NCBI GenBank assembly: GCA_937961295.1
Contig: CALGOK010000060.1
Span: 1-51,182, forward strand
DNA length: 51,182 bases
Direction of reading: 5' to 3'
Source: an uncultured Gemmatimonadota bacterium
GTDB taxonomy: Bacteria; Gemmatimonadota; Gemmatimonadetes; Gemmatimonadales; GWC2-71-9
Shown in pieces: positions 10,334 to 18,824 of this stretch (positions within the stretch are counted from its first letter, which is position 1; each line of letters begins with the position of its first letter). Below the pieces are notes generated by a model that had not been told where the DNA came from, did not search any database, and was given only the letters and a program-made list of their open reading frames with translations. A program made the translations under genes and the position numbers.

Positions 10334-11479
10334 ATGCGGGTCGTCTTCCTGACGCACAACTACCCGCGCTGGACCGGGGACGTCCCCGGCGGATTCCTCC
10401 ATCCGCTGGCGCGCGAGCTCCGCGAGCGCGGCGTCGACTTGCGCGTGGTGGCGCCGAGCGACGCCGGGCACGGCGGCGAGGAGCGGCTCGACGGCGTGCC
10501 GGTTCGCCGGGTGCGCTACGCGGCCGCGGAACGCGAGGTGCTCGCCTACACCGGCAACATGACCAGTGCGATCCGCACGCCGGCCGGGCTCCGTGCGCTT
10601 GCCGGGCTGGTGCGGGCCTTCACCACCGCGGTGCGCGACGAGCTGCAGGGGAGTCGCGACGGCATCGTGCACGCACATTGGTGGTTCCCGGCGGCGGTCG
10701 CGGTGCCGCCGCGCTGCGCCACCGTGATCACCTGTCACGGCACCGACGTGCGGCTGCTGGGAGCATCCCGGCTGGCCCGACTGCTCGGGCGTCGGGTACT
10801 GCGTCGCGCCGCGGTGGTCACCACCGTGTCCCGCTACCTCGCCGACGAGATCGCCCGCCACACCGGGCGGACGATCCCCGACGATGCCATCCAGCCGATG
10901 CCGCTCGCCGATGTCGACCGGCCGCTGAGCAGGGGAGGTGGCGGGATTGTCATCCTCGGGCGGCTGTCGGCCCAGAAACGACTCGATCTCGCGTTCGAGG
11001 CGCTCCAGCGGCTCCGCGCATCCGGCTGGGAGGGCACCGTCACCGTGGTGGGCGATGGCCCGGAACGCGCCCGGCTCAAGGCCCTGGTCGGCGCGCTCGG
11101 ACTCGGCGACATCGTGCGATTCCTCGGTGCCGTCGCCCCGGCCGAGGTGCCGAGGCACTTCGAGCATGCCGATGCCTGCCTGATGACTGCCCGACACGAG
11201 GGACTCGGCCTCGCCGCTGCCGAGGCGCTGCTGCAGGGCGTGCCGATCGTGGCGTGTTCGGACGGCGGCGGCCTCCTCGACGTGGTGCCCGTGGAGCGCG
11301 GCGGCCGCGTGGTGCCGCCGGACCCCCAGGCGATCGCCGCGGCGCTCGGCGAGGTGCTCGCCGATCCCGAGGCGCGTGCCGCGGCGGCGGCGGCCGGGGA
11401 GCGATGGCGTGAACGGCTCAGCGCCGAGCACGCGGCGCAGCGCTGCATGGCATGGTACGCGAGGGCGCGCGATGCGTAG
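10334..11479 (+). CDS. Family 4 glycosyltransferase
   Basis: A 381-residue GT-B enzyme. The N-terminal half has FLTHNYPRWTGDVPGGF and HAHWWFPAAV, typical of GT4 acceptor domains. The C-terminal half has GRLSAQKRLDLAFEAL and VVGDGPERARL. An acidic stretch with HEGLGLAAAEAL forms the donor E-x7-E motif. The ATG at 10334 is chosen because the upstream frame overlaps the previous gene. The end overlaps the next gene by 8 bases. It probably adds a hexose to a lipid-linked or LPS-core intermediate; the sugar cannot be deduced. Confidence 0.88.
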   Translation: MRVVFLTHNYPRWTGDVPGGFLHPLARELRERGVDLRVVAPSDAGHGGEERLDGVPVRRVRYAAAEREVLAYTGNMTSAIRTPAGLRALAGLVRAFTTAVRDELQGSRDGIVHAHWWFPAAVAVPPRCATVITCHGTDVRLLGASRLARLLGRRVLRRAAVVTTVSRYLADEIARHTGRTIPDDAIQPMPLADVDRPLSRGGGGIVILGRLSAQKRLDLAFEALQRLRASGWEGTVTVVGDGPERARLKALVGALGLGDIVRFLGAVAPAEVPRHFEHADACLMTARHEGLGLAAAEALLQGVPIVACSDGGGLLDVVPVERGGRVVPPDPQAIAAALGEVLADPEARAAAAAAGERWRERLSAEHAAQRCMAWYARARDA

Positions 11480-12395
11480 CAAGTGGTTCACCGTGGTGCA
11501 GTCGATCATCGGACTGGTGATCGTGGCGCTGGTGGCACGGTCGGTCATCGGCGACTGGGACCGGGTCCGTGCCAGCGGCATCGCGTTCACCTTCCGGCCC
11601 GGCTGGCTCCTCCTCTCGCTCCTGCTCACCTGGGTGGGCTATGCCGGTCTCATCGAGGGATGGCGCCGGATGGTGACCGGGTGGGGCGTGGCGCTGAGGT
11701 GGCCGCTGGCGGGCCGGATCTGGATCCTCGCCTCGTTCGGGAAATACCTCCCCGGCAAGCTCTGGGCGATCGCCGGGATGGCCGTGCTCAGCGAGCGCGC
11801 CGGCGTGAACGGCAAGGTAACCACCGCCGCGGCGATCGTGATGCAGGTCCTCGCAATCGGGACCGGCCTCGCCGTGGCGGCGCTCGCCATCGGCCCGGCG
11901 ATCAAGGCGTGGAATCCCGACGCCGGGATGGCAATGACGCTGCTCGGCGTGGTCGTGCTCGGCGCGCTGGCCGCGGTGGCCTCCCGGCGCGTGATCACCA
12001 CACTCTGGACGCTGGCGCGGCGGGAAGGGCCGGCTCCGGCACCGCCGCGCAAACGGGAGCTGGTGCTGGGGGCCGTGGTGAATGTCGTGGCCTGGCTCGT
12101 CTACGGGGCAGCGCTCGTGGCGCTGGCGCACGGCGTGCTCCCGGAACCGGTGCTCGGCTTCCGCGAGGCCACCGGTGCCTTCGCCTTCGCCTACCTCGCC
12201 GGGTACCTCACGCCGATCGCTCCCGGCGGGCTGGGTGTGCGTGACGCCCTGCTGGCGTGGCTGCTCGAGCCGTGGCTGGGGATCGGCCCCGCGCTGGCGC
12301 TGGTGGCGGCATCCCGGCTGATGCTGACGCTAAACGAACTCGGCGCCGCGGCGCCATTCCTCTTCCTGCGAGGGTCTGCGCGTGACCACGCCTGA
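11472..12395 (+). CDS. Flippase-like integral membrane protein (UPF0104 / LPG synthase TM family)
   Basis: A 307-residue protein with about eight hydrophobic segments and the family marks FGKYLPGKLWAIAG and, near the C-terminus, YLTPIAPGGLGVRDALLAW. This family includes the flippase half of MprF and the GtrA-independent lipid-sugar translocase candidates often found beside GT2 enzymes. A role in moving a lipid-linked sugar or lipid across the inner membrane is an inference from the family and from neighbouring glycosyltransferases. It starts inside the GT4 gene end and overlaps the following YfhO gene by 14 bases. Confidence 0.8.
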   Translation: MRSKWFTVVQSIIGLVIVALVARSVIGDWDRVRASGIAFTFRPGWLLLSLLLTWVGYAGLIEGWRRMVTGWGVALRWPLAGRIWILASFGKYLPGKLWAIAGMAVLSERAGVNGKVTTAAAIVMQVLAIGTGLAVAALAIGPAIKAWNPDAGMAMTLLGVVVLGALAAVASRRVITTLWTLARREGPAPAPPRKRELVLGAVVNVVAWLVYGAALVALAHGVLPEPVLGFREATGAFAFAYLAGYLTPIAPGGLGVRDALLAWLLEPWLGIGPALALVAASRLMLTLNELGAAAPFLFLRGSARDHA

Positions 12396-14760
12396 CACGA
12401 CCGCCCCGTGGACCCCCCGTCTCGCGCCGCTGTGGGCGTGGGTGGTGTTCACGCTGGTGGCGCTCAGCATCTTCCACCCGATGCTCACCGGTCAGTACCT
12501 CGCCGGCGATGACCAGGTGCTCGCGGGGTACGGCTTCCGGCAGTTCGGCGCCGAGTTCTTCCGGGAGCACGGCCGGATCCCGCAGTGGAATCCGTACCTC
12601 TTCGGGGGGTTGCCGTTCTTCGCGGTGATCGGCCACGGCGACATCTTCTACCCCACGGCGTGGCTGCGGTGGATCGTGGCGACCGACGTGGGGATGACGC
12701 TCGGCTTCTTCGCGCACGTGGTGATCGCCGGCGGCGCGACGTACGCGCTCTGCCGCGGGCTGCGGATGTCGTGGACCGCGGCCGTCGTGGCGGGCGTGGG
12801 CTACCAACTCTCGGGCATCGTGGCGTCGCAGGTGTCGCCGGGGCACGACGGCAAGCTGTTCGTGGCCGCACTCGCACCGCTGGCATTCCTGGCACTCCTC
12901 AAGGCGATCCGGCACGGACGCCTCGGTGCCTACGGTGCCTTCGCGCTGGTGATCGGGCTGGCGATCCTCACCCCCCACGTGCAGATGGCGTACTACCTGA
13001 TGGTGGCGTCGGGGGTCTTCACGCTGTGGCTGGTGTTCCTCGACCCCGAGCGGAACAGGGAGGGGACGCCGTTCCGGCCGATGGCCCTCGCCCTCGTGGC
13101 GGTGCTGCTCGGGCTCGGCATCGCGATGATCCAGATGCTGCCGATCCTCACCCACGTCCCGTTCACTCCGCGCGGCGAGGGCGGCGATTCCGTGGGCTGG
13201 GACTACGCCACGTCGTATGCGTACCACCTCAAGGAGCTTCCCACGCTGGTCATGCCACAGTTCAACGGCGTGCTCGAGCACTACTGGGGCGACAACTTCT
13301 TCAAGTCACACACCGAATACCTCGGTGCCCTGATCGTGGTGCTTGCCATCCTCGGACTGGGGGCGGCGCGCCGACAGGGAATGCTCCTGGGGCTCGGCCT
13401 CGTCGCCGGACTCTTCTTCCTCGTGTCGGTGGCGGCGGACACGCCGTTCTATCGGCTCTGGTACGAAGTGATGCCGATGATGAAGAGCGTGCGCGCCGCG
13501 GGCATGGCGTTCATCCTGGTGGCACTGCCGGTGTGCGTCTGGGCCGGATTTGGCGTCGACCGACTGCTCCGGCGCGAGGTCCCGGCTCCGCTGCTCTGGT
13601 GGCCGCTCGGTGTGCTCGCCGCATTCGCCGTCCTGGGTGCCGTGGGTGCGCTGCAGCCGGTGACCGAGGCGCTCGCCGACGAGCGCACCCTCGGTGCCGC
13701 GATCGGCAACGCCGACGCGCTGCGGGCCGGGGCGGTGCGGCTGCTCGCGGTTGTGCTGGTGGGTGGAGCCGTGATGGTGGCCGTGCGGCGAGGCGTGCTC
13801 GCCGGCGCCGCCGCTGCTGCCGCACTGGTCGTGGCGGTTGCCGGGGACAACTGGTCGATCCTGCACCGGTTCGCCAACTGGCTCCCGCCGGCGGAGGTGA
13901 CCTATGCCAGCGACGAGCTGATCGACACCATGAAGCGGCGCGACCTGCCGTGGCGCGCGTACGATCCCGCCGGTGGCGCCGCCGGAGCCAGCGCCTACCA
14001 GGGATCGGTGCTGATGGCGCACGACGTGCCCACGCTGTTCGGCTATCATGGCATGGAGAGCAAGTGGTTCGATGAGCTCTTCGGCGGCAAGGGCGAATGG
14101 CAGGCGCAGCTGTCGCCGTCGCTGTGGGACCTCTACGGCGTGCAGTACGTGACTCTCAACCAGCCGGTCGACGCGCTGCCGGGGTTCCATCAGGTGCTCG
14201 GACCGGTGGCGTTCCCGAACCTGATCAATCGCACCCCGGCCGGGACCGGCTACCTCTTCGAGCGCGACTCCTCCGCTCGGTGGGTTCGCGTGGTCCCGGG
14301 TGCGGTGCTGGTCCCGGAGGACCGCATCGCGGCGACGGTTGCCGATCCGGGCTTCCCGGTCGACGGCGTGGTCCTCTTTCCGGACACCGCCACCGTGACC
14401 GGTGCCTCCGCGACCGTGGCCATCCCCGACCCGACACCAGTGACCGCGCGGCTTGCCACGTGGGAACCGGGGGCGATGACGGTCACGATCGACGGTGCCG
14501 ATTCCCGCACCACGTATCTTCTTGTCGCCGAGAACTGGTATCCGGACTGGAAGGCAAGGGTGGACGGGGTCGAGGTGCCGGTGCACCGTGGCAACACCGC
14601 GATGGTCAGCGTGGCGCTTCCTCCGGGGGCTCGGCAGGTGGAACTCCGGTTCGACATGGATGCGTACCGGCAGGGGAAGCTGGTGACGCTGGTCTCGCTG
14701 CTGGGCGTGGCGGGATTCTTCGGGGCAGGGTGGAGGCAGGGGCGACGACGTGATGGCTGA
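12382..14760 (+). CDS. YfhO family membrane protein (GT-C-like)
   Basis: The 792-residue protein has a run of about a dozen transmembrane segments through residue ~490, then a periplasmic C-terminal domain and a last helix (LVTLVSLLGVAGFFGAGW). An acidic loop after the first helix (LAGDDQVL) and the FGGLPFF stretch fit the YfhO family, thought to transfer sugars from polyprenyl-phosphate donors outside the membrane (Bacillus YfhO glycosylates lipoteichoic acid). The C-terminal sequence VAENWYPDWKARVDGVEVP is typical of this family. The GTG start overlaps the previous gene, and the stop overlaps the next. Substrate unknown. Confidence 0.85.
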   Translation: MTTPDTTAPWTPRLAPLWAWVVFTLVALSIFHPMLTGQYLAGDDQVLAGYGFRQFGAEFFREHGRIPQWNPYLFGGLPFFAVIGHGDIFYPTAWLRWIVATDVGMTLGFFAHVVIAGGATYALCRGLRMSWTAAVVAGVGYQLSGIVASQVSPGHDGKLFVAALAPLAFLALLKAIRHGRLGAYGAFALVIGLAILTPHVQMAYYLMVASGVFTLWLVFLDPERNREGTPFRPMALALVAVLLGLGIAMIQMLPILTHVPFTPRGEGGDSVGWDYATSYAYHLKELPTLVMPQFNGVLEHYWGDNFFKSHTEYLGALIVVLAILGLGAARRQGMLLGLGLVAGLFFLVSVAADTPFYRLWYEVMPMMKSVRAAGMAFILVALPVCVWAGFGVDRLLRREVPAPLLWWPLGVLAAFAVLGAVGALQPVTEALADERTLGAAIGNADALRAGAVRLLAVVLVGGAVMVAVRRGVLAGAAAAAALVVAVAGDNWSILHRFANWLPPAEVTYASDELIDTMKRRDLPWRAYDPAGGAAGASAYQGSVLMAHDVPTLFGYHGMESKWFDELFGGKGEWQAQLSPSLWDLYGVQYVTLNQPVDALPGFHQVLGPVAFPNLINRTPAGTGYLFERDSSARWVRVVPGAVLVPEDRIAATVADPGFPVDGVVLFPDTATVTGASATVAIPDPTPVTARLATWEPGAMTVTIDGADSRTTYLLVAENWYPDWKARVDGVEVPVHRGNTAMVSVALPPGARQVELRFDMDAYRQGKLVTLVSLLGVAGFFGAGWRQGRRRDG

Positions 14761-15475
14761 ACGCGGCCTGGTGGTGGTGCCGACCTACAACGAGCGCGAG
14801 AACCTGCCGTCGATCGTGCCGCGGATCCTCGCGACCGACCCGCGACTCGACGTGCTGGTGGTCGACGACGGCTCCCCCGACGGCACCGGGGCGATCGCCG
14901 ACGAGATGGCCGCGGCCGAGCCGCGGATCCACGTGCTGCACCGCACGGCCAAGCAGGGGCTGGGGCGGGCGTACCTCGCCGGGTTCCGCTGGGCGCTCGA
15001 GCGCGACTACCAGTGGATCTTCGAGATGGACGCCGACTTCTCGCACGACCCGAAGTACCTCACCGACTTCCTGGTCGCCGCGGAGTCGGCCGACCTGGTG
15101 CTCGGCTCGCGCTACGCGCGCGGGGTGAACGTCATCAATTGGCCGATGAGCCGGCTGTTGCTCTCGTGGTTCGCCAACAAGTACGTCCGCTGGATCACCG
15201 CCCTGCCGCTCACCGACGCCACCGGCGGATTCAAGTGCTTCCGCCGGAAGGTGCTCGAGGCGATCCCGCTCCACCGGGTGCAGTCGAACGGCTACGCCTT
15301 CCAGATCGAGATGAGCTACCGGGCGTGGAAGAAGGGATTCCGGCTCGCGGAGATTCCGATCGTGTTCGTCGACCGGGTCGAGGGGACGAGCAAGATGAAC
15401 AAGCGGATCGTGCGCGAGGCGGTGTGGATGGTCTGGTGGATCCGGATCCAGGGGATGCTCGGGAGGCTCGGGTGA
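14753..15475 (+). CDS. Polyprenol-phosphate mannosyltransferase-like glycosyltransferase (Dpm1 type)
   Basis: A short GT2 enzyme of 240 residues without obvious membrane helices. It has VVVPTYNERENLPSIVPRIL, LVVDDGSPDGTGAIADEM, EMDADFSHDP (DxD) and GSRYARGV, the signature series of dolichol/polyprenol-phosphate mannose synthases. It is thus the second candidate in this operon for loading a sugar onto a lipid phosphate, and would feed the GT-C-like YfhO protein just upstream. The GTG at 14750 is an alternative start one codon earlier. Its stop overlaps the dapF GTG. Confidence 0.88.
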   Translation: MAERGLVVVPTYNERENLPSIVPRILATDPRLDVLVVDDGSPDGTGAIADEMAAAEPRIHVLHRTAKQGLGRAYLAGFRWALERDYQWIFEMDADFSHDPKYLTDFLVAAESADLVLGSRYARGVNVINWPMSRLLLSWFANKYVRWITALPLTDATGGFKCFRRKVLEAIPLHRVQSNGYAFQIEMSYRAWKKGFRLAEIPIVFVDRVEGTSKMNKRIVREAVWMVWWIRIQGMLGRLG

Positions 15476-16317
15476 ACACGGTGGTGTTCCACAAGCTCAC
15501 CGGGTCGGGCAACGACTTCGTGATGCTCGACGGCCGGACCACCGATGTGGCGCACTGGCCTGCGGCCCGGATCGCGGAGGTCTGCGATCGCCGTCAGGGG
15601 GTGGGGGCCGACGGGCTGGTGATCCTCGATCCCGCCGGCGAGAACACCGTGCGGATGACCTACTTCAACAGCGACGGCTCGCCCGCCCCCATGTGTGGCA
15701 ACGCCGCCCTCTGCAGCACTCGGCTCGCCGCGGCCCTGGAGCTCGCCGATCCGGCGGGCATGACGCTGGTGACCGGGGCAGGGACCTTCCCTACCCGCTG
15801 CGTCGGGGAAGGGGACCTGGCCGAGCTCAACCTCCCGGATACCGACATCCCAGTGGAGCTGCCCGTCGACCGACTCCCCGGCGAGGCGGCGATCCATCTC
15901 GCCACGGTGGGGGTGCCGCACCTCGTCGCGCTGGTGGAGGATATCGCCTCGGTGGACCTGCCGATCCGCGGCAGGGAGCTCCGGTTCCACGAGGCGATCG
16001 GGCCGGGCGGGGCCAACGCCAACTTCTACGCCCCGATCTCCAGTTCCACTGGAACTGGAGGTGATCCGGCCAGCCCCTCGTGGGCGGTCCGCACCTACGA
16101 GCGCGGGATCGAGGGCGAGACGCTCTCGTGCGGGACCGGTACCGTCGCCGCCGCCCTGGCACTCGCGGTCACCGGTCGGGCGGAGCTGCCGCTCCGGTTC
16201 CGGAGCACCAGCGGCAAGGTGCTGTCGGTGAGTGCCCGGATCGAGGGAAACCGGGCTCGCGACATCTGGCTGGCGGGCGAGGGGCGGATCGTGGCGCGGG
16301 GGATCTGGCTCGGATAG
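15472..16317 (+). CDS. dapF: Diaminopimelate epimerase
   Basis: It converts LL- to meso-diaminopimelate for lysine and peptidoglycan. The 281-residue protein begins FHKLTGSGNDFVMLDG. It has the two catalytic Cys in SPAPMCGNA and SCGTGTVAAAL, and GADGLVIL and RTYERGIEGETL as in the family. The GTG start is coupled to the upstream stop. Just before the second catalytic Cys region lies an unusual Ser/Gly/Thr-rich stretch (ISSSTGTGGDPASPS) encoded partly by a perfect 10-bp palindrome at 16038-16060. It ends the 15-gene run and converges with the MBL-fold gene. Confidence 0.94.
   Translation: MNTVVFHKLTGSGNDFVMLDGRTTDVAHWPAARIAEVCDRRQGVGADGLVILDPAGENTVRMTYFNSDGSPAPMCGNAALCSTRLAAALELADPAGMTLVTGAGTFPTRCVGEGDLAELNLPDTDIPVELPVDRLPGEAAIHLATVGVPHLVALVEDIASVDLPIRGRELRFHEAIGPGGANANFYAPISSSTGTGGDPASPSWAVRTYERGIEGETLSCGTGTVAAALALAVTGRAELPLRFRSTSGKVLSVSARIEGNRARDIWLAGEGRIVARGIWLG
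16038..16060. repeat. 10-bp perfect inverted repeat inside dapF
   Basis: CTCCAGTTCC, loop ACT, GGAACTGGAG. It falls in the coding sequence and encodes the SSSTGTG part of DapF. No second copy was seen in the window. Confidence 0.8.
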
Positions 16318-16326
16318 ACGCGACAG

Positions 16327-16350
16327 GCGAGGGGCGAAGGGCGAGGGGTG
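16327..16350. repeat. Short heptad run between convergent genes
   Basis: Three units GCGAGGG, GCGAAGG, GCGAGGG begin ten bases after the dapF stop and are followed by GTG. They have the same 7-base period as the GTGAAGG-type elements at 22026 and 32723. No matching second arm is seen. Confidence 0.55.
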
Positions 16351-16365
16351 CCTCTGGCAGCGGGA

Positions 16366-17190
16366 TCAGCGGCTCGCCGGTTCGACCTCGAAGCGCTGGC
16401 CGGGGGACCGCAGGACCACGACACCAGCAGGGCCCCGGAAGGGGCCGGCGTCATGACCGAAGTGGAAGGCGGCGACTCGGGAGGCCCGGGTCGCCGCCAT
16501 GCGTTCGACCCCCCGGTCACCGCCGAGGACCCAGAACGGCGCCAAGAGCACATCCACTCCGTCACCGGCCGCAGCCGCGAGCTCGGCGGACGAGGGCGAG
16601 GAATCCCCGATGTGCATCAGCCGGATCCCGCCGATCTTCACCACCCACACGACATGGTCGACCGGCTGGTTCCGGCTGGGCGGGTGCGGGATGCCGTGGG
16701 CCTCCAGGCCTACCGCGCCGATCCTGGTTTCCGACCGGCCACCCGGGGTCGCCGGGACCACAAGCCGACGGGCGGCATCGTCCCAGCCGGCCAGATCGGC
16801 GAGCGAGTCGCTCAGCTGCGCCGCCCCGGCCACGATGGCGGAGGGGTTGTGCCGGAGGTGACGGGCAACGGACCGGGCATTGAAGTGGTCCCGGTGGACG
16901 TGGGTCACCAGCACGAGGTCGACGGAACCGAACCGGCCGAGGGCCCGCTCGAGGGAGTCCCGGGTGGCCCCGGTGACCACGGGATACCCGGGAAGGCCGT
17001 CGCCCATGAGCGCGTCGATCAGGACGGCGGAGGGGCCGTGGCTGATCAGGACTCCCTCGTTGGCGAGGTACTCGATGGTGACGGGGGACGGGTCACTCGA
17101 TCCGCCCTGGGCCGTGGCGGGGGCGGCGATCAGGGTCCCTCCGAGCACCGTCGCGGCGAGCCGAAGGATGGGTGGGATGTGGTTGGTCAC
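16366..17190 (-). CDS. Secreted MBL-fold metallo-hydrolase
   Basis: The 274-residue protein has a signal peptide (LRLAATVLGGTLIAAPATAQ) followed by a metallo-beta-lactamase fold. The metal motif THVHRDHF (HxHxDH) lies about 90 residues in, with HIGDSS (bridging Asp) and FHFGHD (last His) further on. Its spread resembles the UlaG/L-ascorbate-6-phosphate lactonase-like group (COG2220) rather than class B beta-lactamases; the substrate is unknown. The GTG at 17190 puts the signal peptide at the N-terminus. The frame continues to an ATG at 17271 through AT-rich DNA, which would put 27 residues before the signal and is less likely. It is transcribed toward dapF. Confidence 0.82.
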   Translation of the reverse strand: MTNHIPPILRLAATVLGGTLIAAPATAQGGSSDPSPVTIEYLANEGVLISHGPSAVLIDALMGDGLPGYPVVTGATRDSLERALGRFGSVDLVLVTHVHRDHFNARSVARHLRHNPSAIVAGAAQLSDSLADLAGWDDAARRLVVPATPGGRSETRIGAVGLEAHGIPHPPSRNQPVDHVVWVVKIGGIRLMHIGDSSPSSAELAAAAGDGVDVLLAPFWVLGGDRGVERMAATRASRVAAFHFGHDAGPFRGPAGVVVLRSPGQRFEVEPASR

Positions 17191-17588
17191 GGGAAACCGG
17201 ACGGACGGAGGGAATGTGGGGTTTCCGGCGGTTTCCCACACTTTTCCACTGAACCACTTAACATAATACATCTTATACGTCTTTTGTCTGTAACCAGACT
17301 GGGCCCCGTGGATGAGCGCTCTAAGTATTTCTTTTCTATTGGGTTATTGGGTTAGTCAACATGAGTACACACGGCGAATGGCGCCCCACTCCACCCCTAC
17401 TACGGATGTCGTAGGCCCGCCGCTGCAGGTCCCGCCGTGACCCGCAGTAGCCGCCAGGGACTGCCGCTGCCTCGCCGCCCCATCTGCCGCGGAACCTTCG
17501 TCGGTCCCCCAAGGGAGGCCCAAACGGAACGGGGACGGCGGCCAGTGGCCGCCGTCCCCGGTGCGAGGGCTCAAGTACTGCCTGAGGT
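17191..17588. other. Intergenic region with AT-rich core
   Basis: No convincing gene. Positions about 17235-17350 are far richer in A and T than anything else in the left part and hold a small hairpin (GTCTG-TAAC-CAGAC at 17286-17299). On the minus strand TTACAG and TATTAT hexamers are spaced by 19 bases and could form a weak promoter for the MBL-fold gene. The rest, to 17530, is ordinary GC-rich DNA. Confidence 0.5.
17531..17559 (-). terminator. Hairpin terminator of the TPR gene
   Basis: A perfect GGGGACGGCGGCCA/TGGCCGCCGTCCCC inverted repeat around a single central base, 30 bases past the stop of the minus-strand TPR gene. On that strand it is followed by GTTCCGTTT, a weak T tract, so it may act as a terminator or as an mRNA end-stabiliser. 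Confidence 0.6.
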
Positions 17589-18260
17589 CTAGGCGGCCGG
17601 CTTGGCTGTCAGCTCGTTGAGCCGGACCCTCGCCTCGCTCACCACCCCGGTCTCACCGTAGCGGTCCAGGATCTCCTGATAGAGGGCCTGCGCCTCCTCG
17701 GGCTTCCCCGCCAGCCGCGTCGCCCGGCCGGCGTCCATCAGCAACGCCGCCTTGAGGTAGTCGGTCTCGGCCAGGTCCGAGGCCTGCCGGTAGGCGGCTG
17801 CCGCCTGGTCGTACTTGGCGGTGTTCTCCAGCGCCGTCCCGAGCAGGCCGTTGGCTGGCGAGGCGTAGTTCGCCGGCGGGTTCTTGCCGAGGAACTCCTC
17901 GAGGGTCGAGATCGCAAGCTCGGCCTGTCCCGCGATCAGCCGGGCCTGGGCAATGCCGAGGACGGCCTCGTACCCCGCCGCCGTCCCCTCGTAGGTGGTG
18001 GCCACCTGCTGGAACTGCTGCACCGCATCGCCGATGTTCCCCTGCTCCGCCGTCGCCCGCGCCGATTCGAGGGCCCGAGCCGCGAAGGCCTCCTTGCGCT
18101 GCCCCGCGGTGATGAAGAACCACGTGGCCAGCGCCGCCACCAGGAGCCCGCCGCCAACGATGGCGAACAGCCGGAGACGCGGCGGGGGCAGGACTACGCC
18201 CGGGCCGCTGCGCTGGGCAGCGGCTGCCGCGGGGGTGTTGTCGGGAGTCGAGGCGTTCAC
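17589..18260 (-). CDS. Membrane-anchored tetratricopeptide-like protein (YfgM-like)
   Basis: The 223-residue protein has a Pro/Ala-rich N-terminus, one transmembrane helix (LFAIVGGGLLVAALATWFFI), then helical repeats. AALESARATAEQGNIGDAVQQ-type repeats recur with TPR spacing (WxxLGxAy-like positions occupied by Ala, Gly and Tyr). This is the layout of YfgM/TPR_21 proteins, which associate with SecYEG and BamB-type envelope functions in E. coli. The GTG at 18260 is chosen because it precedes a short polar leader; the frame is open further upstream but without a plausible start. The function here is not established. Confidence 0.72.
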   Translation of the reverse strand: MNASTPDNTPAAAAAQRSGPGVVLPPPRLRLFAIVGGGLLVAALATWFFITAGQRKEAFAARALESARATAEQGNIGDAVQQFQQVATTYEGTAAGYEAVLGIAQARLIAGQAELAISTLEEFLGKNPPANYASPANGLLGTALENTAKYDQAAAAYRQASDLAETDYLKAALLMDAGRATRLAGKPEEAQALYQEILDRYGETGVVSEARVRLNELTAKPAA

Positions 18261-18393
18261 GGTGGTGACCAGGTCCGGCTGAGAGTGACGGTCGAGTCGG
18301 GGGCGCGGCAGGGCCGGGCCGCCAAGGGTCCAATCGCCAAAGATGGCCGCAATGGCGCGGCGACGGAAGTGACGCCCCCCATCGGGTGCCGAC

Positions 18394-18419
18394 TGTCGAT
18401 TCGCGGTCGGTGGCCCGTC
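18394..18419 (+). promoter_or_regulatory. Predicted ECF42-type promoter
   Basis: TGTCGA (18394-18399) and CGTC (18416-18419) lie 16 bases apart, 54 bases before the DGPF gene. They match the -35 TGTCGA and -10 CG(A/T)C reported for ECF42 sigma factors. This suggests that the downstream sigma factor drives its own operon. Prediction from motif and context. Confidence 0.6.
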
Positions 18420-18473
18420 AGGAGGGTGAGCGGCCAGATTCCCTGGTCGCCCGACCCCGACCGGAGCTGCCCG

Positions 18474-18824
18474 ATGCGTGACTACCTGCTGCTGCTGCAC
18501 GAGAATCCCGCCCAGTTCGCCGATGTCTCCCCGGCCGAGATGCAGGCGATCATCGAACGCTACAGCGCGTGGAGCCGGGAGCTGGCCGAGGCCGGTCGAC
18601 TGGTCTCCGGCACCAAGCTGACCGACGAGGGCGGCCGTCACCTCCGCCGCAACGGCACGTCGGTGGCAGTCACCGACGGTCCCTACGCAGAGACGCGCGA
18701 GGTCATCGGCGGGCAGTTCGTGATCCGGGCCGAGGGCTATGACGAGGCGTGCACGCTCGCCAAGGGATGCCCCCACCTCGACAACGGCTGGATCGAGGTG
18801 CGCGAGGTCGAGCCGACGCCGTGA
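18474..18824 (+). CDS. YciI/DGPF-domain protein
   Basis: A 116-residue ferredoxin-like fold protein with the family sequences MRDYLLLLHENP, VTDGPYAETREVIGGQFVI (the DGPF-type motif) and a His (CPHLDNGWIEVREV) near the end. DGPF/YCII-related proteins (PF03795) are encoded beside ECF42 sigma factors in many phyla; their biochemical role is not established. The stop overlaps the sigma factor GTG (GTGA), so the two are translated together. Some genomes have several DGPF genes in this position; here there is one. Confidence 0.88.
   Translation: MRDYLLLLHENPAQFADVSPAEMQAIIERYSAWSRELAEAGRLVSGTKLTDEGGRHLRRNGTSVAVTDGPYAETREVIGGQFVIRAEGYDEACTLAKGCPHLDNGWIEVREVEPTP

Noticed and set aside
17191..17271. 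Earlier ATG start for the MBL-fold hydrolase
   Set aside because: It would place 27 residues ahead of a clear signal peptide and uses AT-rich intergenic DNA.
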